From NCBI GenBank assembly GCA_965203535.1, contig OZ241897.1, positions 3,596,001 to 3,660,000 on the forward strand: a DNA stretch of 64,000 bases. Reading direction: 5' to 3'. This document shows positions 55,401 through 64,000 of the stretch, one piece after another. Position 1 is the stretch's first letter; every line of letters starts with the position of its first letter. Under the pieces are notes generated by a model. The model worked only from the letters and a program-made list of their open reading frames with translations. It was not told the DNA's origin and did no database searches. Source of the stretch: JAJDTT01 sp022827025. GTDB taxonomy: Bacteria; Acidobacteriota; UBA6911; RPQK01; JAJDTT01. Made by a program: the position numbers and the translations under genes.

Positions 55401-55977
55401 GCTGGGGCAGGAACAGCATGGGCACATCAATGCCGTCGGCTTCGAGCTCTATCTGAAACTCCTGCAGGAGGCGGTCCGGGAGTTGAAGGGAGAAGAGACG
55501 GCGGAGGAGATCCAAATCAGCATCGACCTGGGCCTGGACATCCACGTTCCGCAACATTACATCGCCGACCCGAGTCAGCGCCTCTGGCTCTACAAGCGGC
55601 TGAGTATCCTGTCGAGCCGGAAATCCTTGGAAAACCTGAAGGAGGAGGTCGAGGACCGGTTCGGCAAGTACCCTCGTTCCGTCTCCAATCTCTTCGAGTA
55701 CGGAGCATTGCGGCTTCGGGCGAATCGCTTGAGAATAATTTCCATCGACCTCAGAGGGGGGCGGGTTTCCTTGAGGTTCAGGGATGACACGCCGGTGCCT
55801 CCTCATGACATCGTCGCTCTGGTCCAGGGGAGAACCGATCTCACTCTGGCTCAAGGCGGGGTTCTCAACGTTCGAGTCCCGTCTTCCGATCCCGCGGCCC
55901 TCTTCGCTTCCGTCGGCGACCTGCTCGAACGCATCGGTGAGAGGATGGAGAACCGGGAAATCAAGAGTCCGGAGTGA
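52453..55977 (+). CDS. mfd: Transcription-repair coupling factor Mfd
   Basis: The best start is TTG at 52453, overlapping the glmM stop (TTGA), with AGGAG upstream. It gives 1174 residues, normal for Mfd. Parts in order: a UvrB-like N-terminus, a CarD-like RNAP-interaction domain (D-Y-V-V-H-V-D-H-G-I-G-L-F-Q), the helicase with G-D-V-G-Y-G-K-T-E-V-A and D-E-E-Q-R-F-G, and the TRCF C-terminal domain. It removes stalled RNA polymerase and recruits UvrA. Confidence 0.96.
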   Translation: MSPDSSLQPSPAASGPRSPAASHLFEALAGKALRNRRLEGLHGADTALVLASIYRRDPGAYLWLGRSNRDLETMAANLRLFLPRECRNRVLLLPGSEADPYRGLSPHPEIAAARAVALWRILRRKQGLILTTLTALTPRLPSPQTFMSQCLDLEVGRFFPPDHLTRTLDQVGYVREDPVGAVGEYSVRGGIVDVFPPSNSAPVRIEFFGDEIESIREFDPKSQRSVALVPGCRVVPMRELAVTARDISRWHREAPDHWSEVRFAQALEERLQFTANGELFNGFEALFPLVVRTRHHLLDFVQAEGGSFPTLVLSDWDELREEQREIRERWEESYRERTADGDLTLHPDRLYWSAEVVEDWTKKCPTLYLSRLFQGRGEAERFDFRPERQYSGQLRRLFADLEEWTRRERVVFVMKTPGMVDRLVDIFREYDIHLHRASGFGSALDHGTAVIEGRLSEGFHSPGMGLHLLAEENLFAGSLPAPAPPRTKSDPATAFLSDFRDLKSGDYVVHVDHGIGLFQGLRSLGVGGDTREFLVVSFRGDDKLYVPADRLDQLQKYRSSGESRPRLDRLGGASWNKTKKRIKKSMRSMAQDLLKLYAQREVARGHVFPEDDALVREFEAAFPYEETPDQAAAIEAVKQDMMASRPMDRLVCGDVGYGKTEVAMRAAFRAVNDSKQVAVLTPTTVLALQHYNTFRERFRGFPVSVEMISRLRNRSQQREILENTELGKTDVLIGTHRLLSRDVRFRDLGLIVVDEEQRFGVAQKERLKRLKTRVDVLNLSATPIPRTLSMSLTGVRDLSIIETPPKDRLAIQTAVVRFSRSLIRTAIDLELKRQGQIFMVHNSVETIYSIARMVQETVPEARVAVGHGQMRENQLEKVMLDFLDYRYDVLVATTIIENGLDIPRANTLLVNRAHRFGLAQLYQLRGRVGRSNRRAYAYLLIPSEETLSTDAAKRLAAIREFSDLGSGFRIAAMDLEIRGSGNLLGQEQHGHINAVGFELYLKLLQEAVRELKGEETAEEIQISIDLGLDIHVPQHYIADPSQRLWLYKRLSILSSRKSLENLKEEVEDRFGKYPRSVSNLFEYGALRLRANRLRIISIDLRGGRVSLRFRDDTPVPPHDIVALVQGRTDLTLAQGGVLNVRVPSSDPAALFASVGDLLERIGERMENREIKSPE

Positions 55978-56078
55978 CCCAAGGGAAGAGATCATGCCGG
56001 GCTCCGAGGCGGCGGATTCGGTGTGGCCAGGAAGGCCGGCACGGCGATATCGGGTCCAGGCTGGTAGAATGAGCGGTA

Positions 56079-57035
56079 ATGTTTGCGAGTCTGAAACCGA
56101 TTCCCGCCGGTGGGACACTGCGCCGGTGTCGGATCGGGACGGCGTTGCTGCTTCCTCTGGGGTGGGCCGCCTGCGGACTACCGGCCGGGGACGCCCGATC
56201 ACCCGAACGGGAGACTCTGGTGGCAGAGTTGGACGCGGAGCAGATTACGCTTCGAGAATTCGAAGCCTACCTGGCGACGGAGCCGGACTCGGGACAGGTC
56301 CCGCCTCGAAGAAGCCGGTTTCGTGACTTCGTGGTGGAGAAGATGCTTCTGCGTCAGGCTCGGCTGGACGGCATCAGCGTGGCCGACGAAGAGCTGGAAC
56401 AGCAGATGGGGAATCTTCAGATCGAAGCGGGAGACTCCCGATTCTCCGAACGCTTGCGACGATTCCTCACACTTCAGAAGTTGTTGAAGCTGAAGGTCCG
56501 GGACCAGGTGGACGTGACCTCGTCGGACATTCGCGAGTTCTACGGGAGCAAGCACGAACAGTTTCGGGTTGGCGACTCGGGACGGGTCCTGGAGATCCTG
56601 GCGGTCGACCGGGGCCGTGCCCGGGAGATTCGAGGAATGCTGGAGCCGGGAGACGTCCGGCAGTTCCAGGAGGTGGCTCGATTGCACTCCGAGGGCCTGA
56701 CCGCAGAAACCGGCGGAGTCCTGGGGACCTTCGAGCGCGGTCAACTGCCGGGCGAGTTCGAAAAAGTCATCTTGTCGCTCGAGCCGGGTGAGATCAGCGA
56801 CGTGTTTCGATCCCGGCACGGGTACCACCTCTTCATGGTGGAGGAATGGATACCGCGGCACCACAAGAGGCTCTACCGTGTCCAAGAGGGCATCTTCTCG
56901 ACTTTGATTGCACAGCAGGAGAGCGCCGCAGTAGATTCCTACATTGAGGGTCTGCTGGCCGGGGCCTCGCTCCATATCTACGACAGGGAACTCGACTTCC
57001 GGGAGAGTGATGATCATGTTTCCGCAACGAATTAG
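56079..57035 (+). CDS. PpiC/SurA-like parvulin lipoprotein
   Basis: The 318-residue protein has a lipoprotein signal ending L-G-W-A-A-C-G (Cys about 32). A helical SurA-type N-domain follows, then a parvulin-type prolyl isomerase domain with G-G-V-L-G-T-F-E-R-G-Q-L and I-S-D-V-F-R-S-R-H-G-Y-H-L-F. It should help fold outer-membrane or secreted proteins. The next gene overlaps it by 26 bases. Confidence 0.85.
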   Translation: MFASLKPIPAGGTLRRCRIGTALLLPLGWAACGLPAGDARSPERETLVAELDAEQITLREFEAYLATEPDSGQVPPRRSRFRDFVVEKMLLRQARLDGISVADEELEQQMGNLQIEAGDSRFSERLRRFLTLQKLLKLKVRDQVDVTSSDIREFYGSKHEQFRVGDSGRVLEILAVDRGRAREIRGMLEPGDVRQFQEVARLHSEGLTAETGGVLGTFERGQLPGEFEKVILSLEPGEISDVFRSRHGYHLFMVEEWIPRHHKRLYRVQEGIFSTLIAQQESAAVDSYIEGLLAGASLHIYDRELDFRESDDHVSATN

Positions 57036-58107
57036 GGTGATTACGGTTGCTGGGGTCCTGTTGCTGTGTGGTCCTCTCCACGGACAGGACCAGGGAGTGG
57101 CGGGAGACCCGCCCCGGCCGCCGCAACGGAAGCAACAGGCGCCGCCTCCGGAGCCGGTTCTCCTGGACGAGATCGTGGCCCGCGTCAACGACCAGATCAT
57201 CACCCGCAGGGACCTGGACCACGAGCTGTACGTCGTCCAATCCGAAGTTCGGAGGCAGATACAGGACCGGGAACGGGCCATGCGGTTCTGGCAGACGCAA
57301 AAGCGGGCCGTGCTGCGTGAAATGATCGACACCCGGTTGCTCCTGCAGAAGGCCGAGGAACTGGGCGTGGCTCCCAATGTGGACGATGAAGTCTCCGCTC
57401 AGATCGAGAATATGCGCAAGGAAAGTGGAATTCCCAGCCTGGAGGCCATGGATCAGGCCATGCGCCGGCAAGGCATGAGCATTGCTCAACTGAGGGAGAA
57501 GCTGAGGCAGAGGGCCATCCAGGAACGCCTGTTGGGGATCATGGTCTACTCCCGGATCACGCTGCTGACGCCGGAGATCCAGGAATTCTACGACCAGAAC
57601 CGCGAACAGTACGTTGAGCCCGAGGAAGTGGAGTTGGCCGAAATTCTGTTTCTCACCGAGGGCAAGGAGAAGGAGCAGGTTCGTTCCAAGGCGCAGGGAG
57701 TCCTGGACCGGCTGAAGGCGGACGGCTCGTTCGAAGAATTGGCCAAGGAGTTTTCGGAGGGTCCCACGGCCAGTCGGGGAGGGTCCATCGGGACCTTCAG
57801 GCGGGGGTCCATGCAGCAGGTTCAGGAAGCCGCCGTAGCCAAGTTGAAAGAGGGGGAGCACAGTGGCCTGATCGAAGCCGACTATGGTTTCCAGATCCTC
57901 AAGCTGCTGAAGCGGAAACCTGCCCGGCAGTTGGATCTGGATACGGTGCGGCGCCACATCCAGGAGCAGCTCTACAGGAAGAAAGCCGCGCCCCAGCTCA
58001 AGAAGTACGTGGAAACCCTGCGGGAGGAGAGTTTCATCTACGTCGATCCCAGCTATCAGAAAGAGTTCGACGTGGAGGAAATGGGACTGACGACGATCGA
58101 ATTTTAA
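57010..58107 (+). CDS. SurA-like periplasmic peptidyl-prolyl isomerase
   Basis: From the ATG at 57010 the protein has 365 residues, with a signal peptide (about 1-25). A SurA N-domain follows (V-A-R-V-N-D-Q-I-I-T-R-R-D-L-D), then one parvulin domain (F-S-E-G-P-T-A-S-R-G-G-S-I-G-T-F) and a C-terminal helix. It resembles SurA with a single isomerase domain. It is a paralogue of the upstream gene and is translated from a 26-base overlap. Confidence 0.87.
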   Translation: MIMFPQRIRVITVAGVLLLCGPLHGQDQGVAGDPPRPPQRKQQAPPPEPVLLDEIVARVNDQIITRRDLDHELYVVQSEVRRQIQDRERAMRFWQTQKRAVLREMIDTRLLLQKAEELGVAPNVDDEVSAQIENMRKESGIPSLEAMDQAMRRQGMSIAQLREKLRQRAIQERLLGIMVYSRITLLTPEIQEFYDQNREQYVEPEEVELAEILFLTEGKEKEQVRSKAQGVLDRLKADGSFEELAKEFSEGPTASRGGSIGTFRRGSMQQVQEAAVAKLKEGEHSGLIEADYGFQILKLLKRKPARQLDLDTVRRHIQEQLYRKKAAPQLKKYVETLREESFIYVDPSYQKEFDVEEMGLTTIEF

Positions 58108-58163
58108 GTCTCGGTAAAGCCGCTTTTATCACGCCTTCCGGCGGCGTCAAGCCGCTCTCGATT

Positions 58164-59078
58164 TCAGAGTCCCGCCCGCTTCTCGGCTCTCCGTTTGAAC
58201 ACCCACGAGATGACGATGCTCACCAGGTAGAGCAGGACCATGGGCCCGCTCCAGAGGAACAGGTTGATGGCGTCCGTGGTGGGAGACACCACGGCCGCGA
58301 CCATGACCATGAGGAGGAAGGCATAGCGGAAGTTCCGCCAGAGAAAGCCGGGAGTGATGAGTCCGAACATGGACAGGAAGGCCACGATCACCGGTAGCTG
58401 AAAGATGGCGCCCATGCCCAGAATGATGATCACCTCGAAACTGAAGTACTCGATGGCGGTGACCATGGGTTGGAAGGCCTTGCCGAACTGGTTGATCAGG
58501 AAGTCCAGCGCGGTGGGGAGGATGATGTAGTAGGCGAAAGTGCCGCCCAGCAGGACCAGCGCCGTCGACGAGACCAGGAAGGGGATGACGTAGCGCTTCT
58601 CCCGCTGGTAAAGGCCCGGGGCGATGAAGAGCCAGACCTGCGAGAGGATCGCCGGAGCGGCCAGGAAGACGGCCGCGACGAAACAAACCTTCAGGTAGAT
58701 CGTGAACGGTTCCGTCGGCTTGATGTACGTCAACTTCTCGATGCCGGCGTTCTTGATGGGAACGGACAGGAATTCGAAGATGGGCTCGCGGAAGATCCAG
58801 CAGCCGATGAAAGCGACCGCGACGGCGATCGCGCTCCACAGGATGCGCTTTCGAAGCTCGTCCAGGTGCTCCAGAAAGGTCATCTTGGCGCCCAGCTCCT
58901 CCTCGTCGGGAGAATCCGGGTCGTCTTCTACCTCTGCGGAGGCTGCCGGTGTTGGAGGATCGGATGGAGGCGGGGAGGAACCGGACACCGGGACGATCTT
59001 CTGCCTGGCGTCTCCGTCCGGCTGAGTCTCGGACGCGCTTGGATCTTGGGGAGGAGAGGAACCCGGGGAGTCATTCAT
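58164..59078 (-). CDS. tatC: Sec-independent protein translocase TatC
   Basis: The 304-residue protein has a hydrophilic, Pro/Ser-rich N-terminal extension of about 65 residues, then M-T-F-L-E-H-L-D-E-L-R-K-R (about 65-77) and six predicted helices. F-I-A-P-G-L-Y is conserved. TatC recognises twin-arginine signals; the sialidase-like lipoprotein in this window may be a client. It lies 42 bases downstream of tatA. The long N-terminal extension is slightly unusual. Confidence 0.95.
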   Translation of the reverse strand: MNDSPGSSPPQDPSASETQPDGDARQKIVPVSGSSPPPSDPPTPAASAEVEDDPDSPDEEELGAKMTFLEHLDELRKRILWSAIAVAVAFIGCWIFREPIFEFLSVPIKNAGIEKLTYIKPTEPFTIYLKVCFVAAVFLAAPAILSQVWLFIAPGLYQREKRYVIPFLVSSTALVLLGGTFAYYIILPTALDFLINQFGKAFQPMVTAIEYFSFEVIIILGMGAIFQLPVIVAFLSMFGLITPGFLWRNFRYAFLLMVMVAAVVSPTTDAINLFLWSGPMVLLYLVSIVISWVFKRRAEKRAGL

Positions 59079-59120
59079 GAAAGACGGTCGATCGGCTGAG
59101 CGGGAGCCACCGGGAGTCGA

Positions 59121-59336
59121 TCATGACGAATCGATGTCTCGCTGGATCTTCTTCAACTCTTCACTCTCGGCCCGAACTTCGTCTTCCCAGGTTCGCTTCA
59201 ACTCGTTGGAAGCCCGCTTGAATTCGGCCAGGCTCTTCCCCAGAGATTTGCCCAGATCGGGAAGCTTCCGAGGGCCAAAGATGACAAGAGCGATGATGAA
59301 GATGATCACCACTTCCTGAAAGCCCAGATTCCACAT
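59121..59336 (-). CDS. tatA: Sec-independent translocase TatA/E
   Basis: The 71-residue protein has one N-terminal helix (about 6-22) followed by F-G-P-R-K-L-P-D-L-G-K-S-L-G and a charged amphipathic tail. It forms the Tat pore component with TatC. It is short, so TatA/E rather than TatB. Confidence 0.92.
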   Translation of the reverse strand: MWNLGFQEVVIIFIIALVIFGPRKLPDLGKSLGKSLAEFKRASNELKRTWEDEVRAESEELKKIQRDIDSS

Positions 59337-59553
59337 GATTGCCTCTTCTCGCTGGAGGAAAATAGTAAGTCACCGCGCCAAATCAAGTCAACCGGCAAGG
59401 ACCCCGGGCCGGCGGTGAGCCCCTCCTCGTGAAGCCGTCCCGGGATGCGGATCCGGTCGGCGGCCGCGGCGGCTTTTGCCACGGGCGCTAAATGTTATAC
59501 TGCCCGGCAACCAGCGCCATTCGGCGGTCTTGGGACGGAAAGGGCTCGGAAAC

Positions 59554-61215
59554 TTGGACTACTCTGGAGACCGGTCGAACAGGGGGCTGGGAATTTTTCT
59601 GGTTCTGGCGATCCTGGTCGTCACCCTCCTCGGTGGCTGGCTGGGAGAGAAGGTCAGCGCCGGCGCGCGGCTAGAAGAAGACACCGACCGGCTGCTGAAG
59701 GCCTTCACGGCCACCCTGGATCGTATCCACTCGGACTACGCCCGGGAGGTGGATGGGAACCGACTGATCGAGAGTTCCATTCGCGGTCTTCTGAGATCCC
59801 TCGATCCCCACAGTTCGTTTTTCTCCCGGGCCGACTACAGCAAGCTCCAGGAAGAACAGAAAGGCAAATACTACGGGCTGGGGATCAGCATCAAGGCGGA
59901 GTCCCCGGGGAGCGGCCGCGTGGTGGTGGAAAAACCTCCCTCCGTCGGCACGCCGGCCTACAAGGCGGGCATCCAGGTGGGAGACGTAATCGCCAAGATC
60001 AGGGGCCAATCGATCGAGGACTGGGACCTTATGGAAGAGGTCATCCCCAACCTGAAGGGTCCCAAGGGGACCACGGTCCAGATCACCATCGAGCGTCCGG
60101 GCGTGCCCGAACCCATCGAGATGACCGTGGAACGGGACGAGATCCCCATGTACACGATCGAGTTCGCTTTCTACCTCCCGAACGAGATCGGCTATGTGAA
60201 GATCAAGAAATTCTCCGAGACCACGGGTGAGGAGCTGAACGACGCGCTGAAACGGCTGGACGAATCCAAGCTCAGCGCCTTGATATTGGATCTGCGAGAA
60301 AATCCCGGCGGCGCCCTCAACCAGGCGATCCAGGTTGCCGACCGGTTTCTCTCCAAGGGACAACTGGTGGTGCGGACTCGAATGCGAAAAGGAAGAGGCC
60401 ACGAGTACGTGGCGCCCAAGGGCCGGGATCATGTTTATCCCATGGTCGTCCTCATCGATCGCAACAGCGCCAGCGCCAGCGAGATCGTGGCCGGCGCGCT
60501 GCAGGACCACGACCGCGCCCTGATCGTGGGCCAGACCAGCTTCGGCAAGGCGCTGGTCCAGACCATCTATCCCTTGGAACAGAACCGGGGGCTGGCGCTG
60601 ACCACCGGAAGGTACTACACGCCGAGCGACCGGCTCATCCAGCGCAGCTACTCCGACAGCTTTTACGAGTACTTTTCGGGACGGCGCGAAAATTCGTCGT
60701 CGGAACGGCCCGAGTACAGGACCGGCAGCGGGCGGCCCGTCTACGGTGGAGGCGGCATCACTCCGGATGAGGAGGTCTCCCGGCCGACGTCTCCCAAGAT
60801 CGTCCGTCAACTGGGTCTCAAGGGTATTTTCCGTCAATACGTGGAAAAGCTGTCCCAGGGGGATCTCGATCCCAAGTTCCGTTTCCCCAGCCAGTTGGAA
60901 CGCTGGAACGGTCTTTCGGAGGCGGAGAAGGACCGGCTTCGGCAGCAGCACCGGGTTACCGAAAAGATTCTCGACCGTTTCCGGCAATATCTCGACGACG
61001 AGAAGATCGCCTACAATCGCGCCGATTTCGACGACAACCGGCACCTGATCAAGACCCTTCTGGAACAGCAGCTCATGACGCGGGTCCTGGGTGAGGAAGA
61101 AGGCCAGAGGGTCCGCTTGAGCATCGACAAACAACTCCGAAGGGCCATCGAGCTGCTTCCCCGGGCGAAATCTCTCTTTGACAACGTCGTTGCCCTCAAA
61201 CAGGGCGACACCTAG
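59554..61215 (+). CDS. S41-family C-terminal processing peptidase
   Basis: The most likely start is TTG at 59554 (GGAAAGGG upstream), giving 553 residues with an N-terminal membrane helix. A PDZ domain follows (Y-Y-G-L-G-I-S-I and G-D-V-I-A-K-I). The Ser-Lys peptidase core has D-L-R-E-N-P-G-G, N-S-A-S-A-S-E-I-V with the catalytic Ser, and F-G-K-A-L-V-Q with the Lys. It is CtpA-like and degrades or processes envelope proteins. An upstream in-frame start at 59476 is possible. Confidence 0.93.
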   Translation: MDYSGDRSNRGLGIFLVLAILVVTLLGGWLGEKVSAGARLEEDTDRLLKAFTATLDRIHSDYAREVDGNRLIESSIRGLLRSLDPHSSFFSRADYSKLQEEQKGKYYGLGISIKAESPGSGRVVVEKPPSVGTPAYKAGIQVGDVIAKIRGQSIEDWDLMEEVIPNLKGPKGTTVQITIERPGVPEPIEMTVERDEIPMYTIEFAFYLPNEIGYVKIKKFSETTGEELNDALKRLDESKLSALILDLRENPGGALNQAIQVADRFLSKGQLVVRTRMRKGRGHEYVAPKGRDHVYPMVVLIDRNSASASEIVAGALQDHDRALIVGQTSFGKALVQTIYPLEQNRGLALTTGRYYTPSDRLIQRSYSDSFYEYFSGRRENSSSERPEYRTGSGRPVYGGGGITPDEEVSRPTSPKIVRQLGLKGIFRQYVEKLSQGDLDPKFRFPSQLERWNGLSEAEKDRLRQQHRVTEKILDRFRQYLDDEKIAYNRADFDDNRHLIKTLLEQQLMTRVLGEEEGQRVRLSIDKQLRRAIELLPRAKSLFDNVVALKQGDT

Positions 61216-61221
61216 ATCGAA

Positions 61222-62967
61222 ATGGCTCGGCCGGAAGGTGGAACAGAGCGGGAATGGTTTTCTGCGCGGAGGTTGGAGTCGTCCTCCCGGCGGGCGCCCG
61301 GATTTCGTCGACTCCTGATCCGGAACGTGGCTGTCCTGGCCGCCGTTGCCCTGCTTTCCGGCTGTAGTTCCCAGCGTCGAGTTGCCGTACCCGTTCCCAC
61401 CGACAGTTCACCCGTAGCCGGTGCTCACCCGGACGCCAGTACCGGGGACCAGGCGCCGGAGCAGGATCCGGAGATCCAGCGGAAGCTGGCCGAGAGTCGC
61501 GTGAAGGAGCGGATCCAGTCTTCCCGAGATCTCTACCTGGAGGGAGAGTCGCTGTTCAACCAGGGACAGCGGGACGGCGGAGGCTACTTCGAGAGAGCGC
61601 TGGATCGACTGAGGGAGCCCGCTGCGTCGCCCGTTCTGAACCGTCAGTTGGAACTGGCCTATTACGCTCTGTTGGGCAGGATCGAGGATCTGCGGCTGGA
61701 TGACCTGGACAGCGTCCAGGACGAGGACAGTTCCATCGAATGGCTGGCCAACCGCAACGTCTTCACCATTCGCGTGGACCCGAAGTTGAAGCATCTGGCC
61801 AGCGAGGACCTGCTCACGTCGCAATTCGACGTTCCCGTGGTCCTCAATGAACGCGTGCTCCGATTCCTGACCTACTACCGGACGCGCGGCCGGACCTTCA
61901 TGGAGCGGGGGCTGCGGCGCTCGGGCCGTTACCTGGAAATGTTCAAGGCGGTGTTTCGCCAAGAGGGGGTCCCCCTGGATCTGATCTACGTGGCCCACAT
62001 CGAGAGTCTTTTCCGGCCCGAAGCGCTCTCGCGGGCCCGGGCGAAAGGCATTTGGCAGTTCATTCGGGGGACCGGACGCCTTTACGGTCTCAGGCAGGAC
62101 TGGTGGATCGACGAACGTTCCGACATCCTCAAGTCCACCGTGGCCGCCGCCCGGTATCTGAAACACCTCTACGGCGAGTTCGGGGACTGGTACCTGGCCA
62201 TGGCCGGATACAACTGCGGTCCCCGGAGGATCGAGCGGAATCTGCGGCGCTACGGGCGCATCGACTACTGGGAGATGGTCCGCCGCCGCCTTCTGCCCCG
62301 GGAGACCAGGAATTACGTCCCCTCCTACCTGGCGGCCACCATCATTTTCAAGAATCCGGCCCGGTACGGCTTCCACGTCGAACCGGACCCCGAGCTGAGA
62401 TTCGAGATGGTTCCCATGGAGCACCAGGTGGATCTGGATACGTTGGCGGAACTGATGGAGGTTCCGGTCCGACTTCTGGACGACCTCAATCCGGAGCTCA
62501 GGAGACGGGTGACCCCCCACAAGCTCCCCGGGTATCGGATGAAGGTGCCGGTCGGCATGGGAGCGATGGTTCAGGAAAAGGTGGCCCAGCTTCCACCGGA
62601 GAAACGGATCCGGATTCGCCACCACATAGTCAGAAAGGGAGAGACGCTGTCGCTGATCGCCCGCCGTTACTCCACGTCGATTCAGGCCATCGCTCAGGCC
62701 AATCGGCTCCGCAGCATCCATCGGCTCCGGATCGGACAGGAGCTGGCCATTCCGCTGTTCCCTTCCGCGAGGACCGGCGCGGCTCGGCGAGGGGGGGCGG
62801 CGGCCCGCCGTTCCGATTCGTCGGGGCCGCACGTCGTCAGCCGCGGAGACACGCTCTACGCCATCGCCCGCGCCTATGGCGTGAAACTCAAGGACCTGCT
62901 CCGCTGGAACAATCTGAGTCCGAGGCAGCGGATCTTCCCGGGTCAGAAGATCCTGGTCGCGCCGTAG
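61222..62967 (+). CDS. MltD-like lytic transglycosylase with two LysM domains
   Basis: The 581-residue lipoprotein (signal ending L-L-S-G-C) has a TPR/helical region, then a lysozyme-like SLT domain. The likely catalytic Glu lies in Y-V-A-H-I-E-S-L-F-R-P-E, with G-I-W-Q-F and Y-N-C-G-P following. Two LysM repeats follow near 470-515 (V-R-K-G-E-T-L-S-L-I-A) and 535-580 (V-S-R-G-D-T-L-Y-A-I-A). It should cleave peptidoglycan. It starts six bases after the peptidase gene. Confidence 0.93.
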   Translation: MARPEGGTEREWFSARRLESSSRRAPGFRRLLIRNVAVLAAVALLSGCSSQRRVAVPVPTDSSPVAGAHPDASTGDQAPEQDPEIQRKLAESRVKERIQSSRDLYLEGESLFNQGQRDGGGYFERALDRLREPAASPVLNRQLELAYYALLGRIEDLRLDDLDSVQDEDSSIEWLANRNVFTIRVDPKLKHLASEDLLTSQFDVPVVLNERVLRFLTYYRTRGRTFMERGLRRSGRYLEMFKAVFRQEGVPLDLIYVAHIESLFRPEALSRARAKGIWQFIRGTGRLYGLRQDWWIDERSDILKSTVAAARYLKHLYGEFGDWYLAMAGYNCGPRRIERNLRRYGRIDYWEMVRRRLLPRETRNYVPSYLAATIIFKNPARYGFHVEPDPELRFEMVPMEHQVDLDTLAELMEVPVRLLDDLNPELRRRVTPHKLPGYRMKVPVGMGAMVQEKVAQLPPEKRIRIRHHIVRKGETLSLIARRYSTSIQAIAQANRLRSIHRLRIGQELAIPLFPSARTGAARRGGAAARRSDSSGPHVVSRGDTLYAIARAYGVKLKDLLRWNNLSPRQRIFPGQKILVAP

Positions 62968-63495
62968 GAGTTCCCCCACCGGCCCCGGTCCGGTGAAATC
63001 CTGCGAGAAAAGGAGTGGGGGTTTTCCTACCCCCACTCCCTCGGGGGGACTGAAAGTCCCCCCTCCTATTCGCCCAACTCCGGCCCCACCGGAGCCCAGC
63101 GAAGGCAACGGCGGCGAAGAGGGGGACAAGAATGTCCCCCCTCCGAGGGTGCCCCATGTTTTTCAAAGGAACTCCCCCACCGGCCCCGGTCCGGCGAAAT
63201 CCTGCGAGAAAAGGAGTGGGGGTTTTCCTACCCCCACTCCCTCGGGGGGACTGAAAGTCCCCCCTCCTATTCGCCCAACTCCGGCCCCACCGGAGCCCAG
63301 CGAAGGCAACGGCGGCGAAGAGGGGGACAAGAATGTCCCCCCTCCGAGGGTGCCCCATGTTTTTCAAAGGAGCTGCCCCACCGGCCCCGGTCCGGTGAAA
63401 TTCTGCGAGAAAAGGAGTGGGGGTTTTCCTACCCCCACTCCGACGGGGGGACTAAAAGTCCCCCCTCCGGGTGCCCCATGTTTTTCAAAGGAGCG
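62968..63495. repeat. Tandem 201-bp repeats rich in hairpins
   Basis: Two nearly identical 201-bp units begin at 62968 and about 63169. A third partial unit starts about 63370 and lacks the part between the second hairpin and the CCCCATG end. Each unit contains GAGTGGGGGTTTTCCTACCC plus CCACTC, GGGGGACTGAAAGTCCCCCC, and (in units 1 and 2) GGGGGACAAGAATGTCCCCC. Single copies of these hairpins occur elsewhere in the window. No gene is supported here. Confidence 0.9.
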
Positions 63496-63817
63496 AGGGA
63501 GGGGCGATTTCTAGTCCGCGTTGCCTCGCTGTCAAAGACTACTAAACGCTAACGTTTTCAGTTAGTTACCGGGTTCTTCGCCGAATCGGTAAGTGGTTGA
63601 CTCCCATTGTTTGACGTTCTGAACAGGCAACAAACAGGCAGCAGCATTCCCGCCTGAAGGCCAATCACTCTTCCCATTCTCTCTTGTCCCCCAGGTTCGG
63701 AACCCACGGTGCTTGCGCTATGTCGATCTTTGGCCAGCGCCTCAGGGCAACGCTCGAACCCTGACATACTTCGTTATCCATTGGCAACGGCTTCCCCGGC
63801 GCGTGTGCCGGCGGGCG

Positions 63818-64000
63818 GTGGGGAAGACCCGACGCGACTTCGCGCTCAAGCCGCCGATTGCCGGCGAGGCCGCCCGGACCGTCTTCGTCCGTGTCGATCC
63901 GGGGCACTCGACCGACCAGGGCCTGCTCAACTCCTACGGCGGAGTGACGGCCGCTCTGAAGCGGGCGGTCGAGCGGCAACCAGCGGTGGAAGGTCGCTCC
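63818..64000 (+). CDS. Possible partial gene of unknown function at window end
   Basis: A plus-strand frame is open from about 63620 to the window edge with no ATG. From a possible GTG at 63818 it reads V-F-V-R-V-D-P-G-H-S-T-D and L-L-N-S-Y-G-G-V-T-A-A-L-K. Composition looks coding, but I recognise no family. It could be the 5' part of a gene continuing to the right, or a decayed gene. The rest of 63496-63817 shows nothing identifiable. Confidence 0.25.
   Translation, partial: MGKTRRDFALKPPIAGEAARTVFVRVDPGHSTDQGLLNSYGGVTAALKRAVERQPAVEGRS

Noticed and set aside
52876..56202. 1108-codon open frame on the minus strand over mfd
   Set aside because: It is the complement of the firmly identified mfd gene; high GC makes long antisense frames common here.
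58108..58163. Possible bidirectional terminator between the SurA-like gene and tatC
   Set aside because: Only a short imperfect stem without a clear T-run was visible.

Overview
The window looks like the chromosome of a high-GC Gram-negative bacterium, most likely an Acidobacteriota. The inference rests on a 1172-residue TonB receptor with an N-terminal carboxypeptidase-regulatory domain, a GWxTD-domain fragment, a long MoxR/DUF58/BatA/DUF4159/DUF4175 operon, and a CdaA/CdaR/GlmM cassette. I could not test the assignment by database search.

Layout. 1-4212: a GWxTD fragment, a small membrane protein and the TonB receptor, all on the minus strand. 4523-20140: one minus-strand run of nine genes, several coupled by stop/start overlaps. 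It encodes two vWA membrane proteins, a caspase-like protein, a TPR/peptidase-MA protein, DUF4159, MoxR, DUF58, DUF4175 and a sialidase-like lipoprotein. Small GC-rich hairpins sit in some of its gaps and even inside start regions. 20532-36222: a type I-G (formerly I-U) CRISPR-Cas island. In transcription order it reads cas2, cas4-cas1, leader, a 34-repeat array, an AAA-ATPase/PD-(D/E)XK gene, cas3, cas8-like, cas7 (csb1), cas5-6 (csb2) and a Cas10-like gene, ending in a decayed second copy of the AAA-ATPase/nuclease gene. 36466-39896: carD with a clear promoter, then a solute-binding protein with a duplicated N-terminal domain. 39957-44502: hemB-hemL interrupted by inverted-repeat elements, tRNA-Met, and thrC behind a SAM-I riboswitch. 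44585-62967: mostly plus-strand housekeeping genes: tilS, ftsH, folP, cdaA, cdaR, glmM, mfd, two parvulin-type chaperones, tatA and tatC (minus strand), a C-terminal processing protease and a LysM lytic transglycosylase. 62968-64000: 201-bp tandem hairpin repeats, then a poorly defined open frame.

The most unusual part is the CRISPR island. Its Cas5-6 subunit is about 787 residues long and carries what looks like a complete phosphoribosyltransferase domain between the Cas5-like and Cas6-like halves. The next gene, overlapping it by 20 bases, encodes a short Cas10-like palm with a zinc ribbon joined to a C-terminal HEPN-like RN...H motif. I know of neither as a standard part of type I-G systems. 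Together they suggest a type I-G variant with added nucleotide-related and RNase-like domains. Function here is inference from motifs only.
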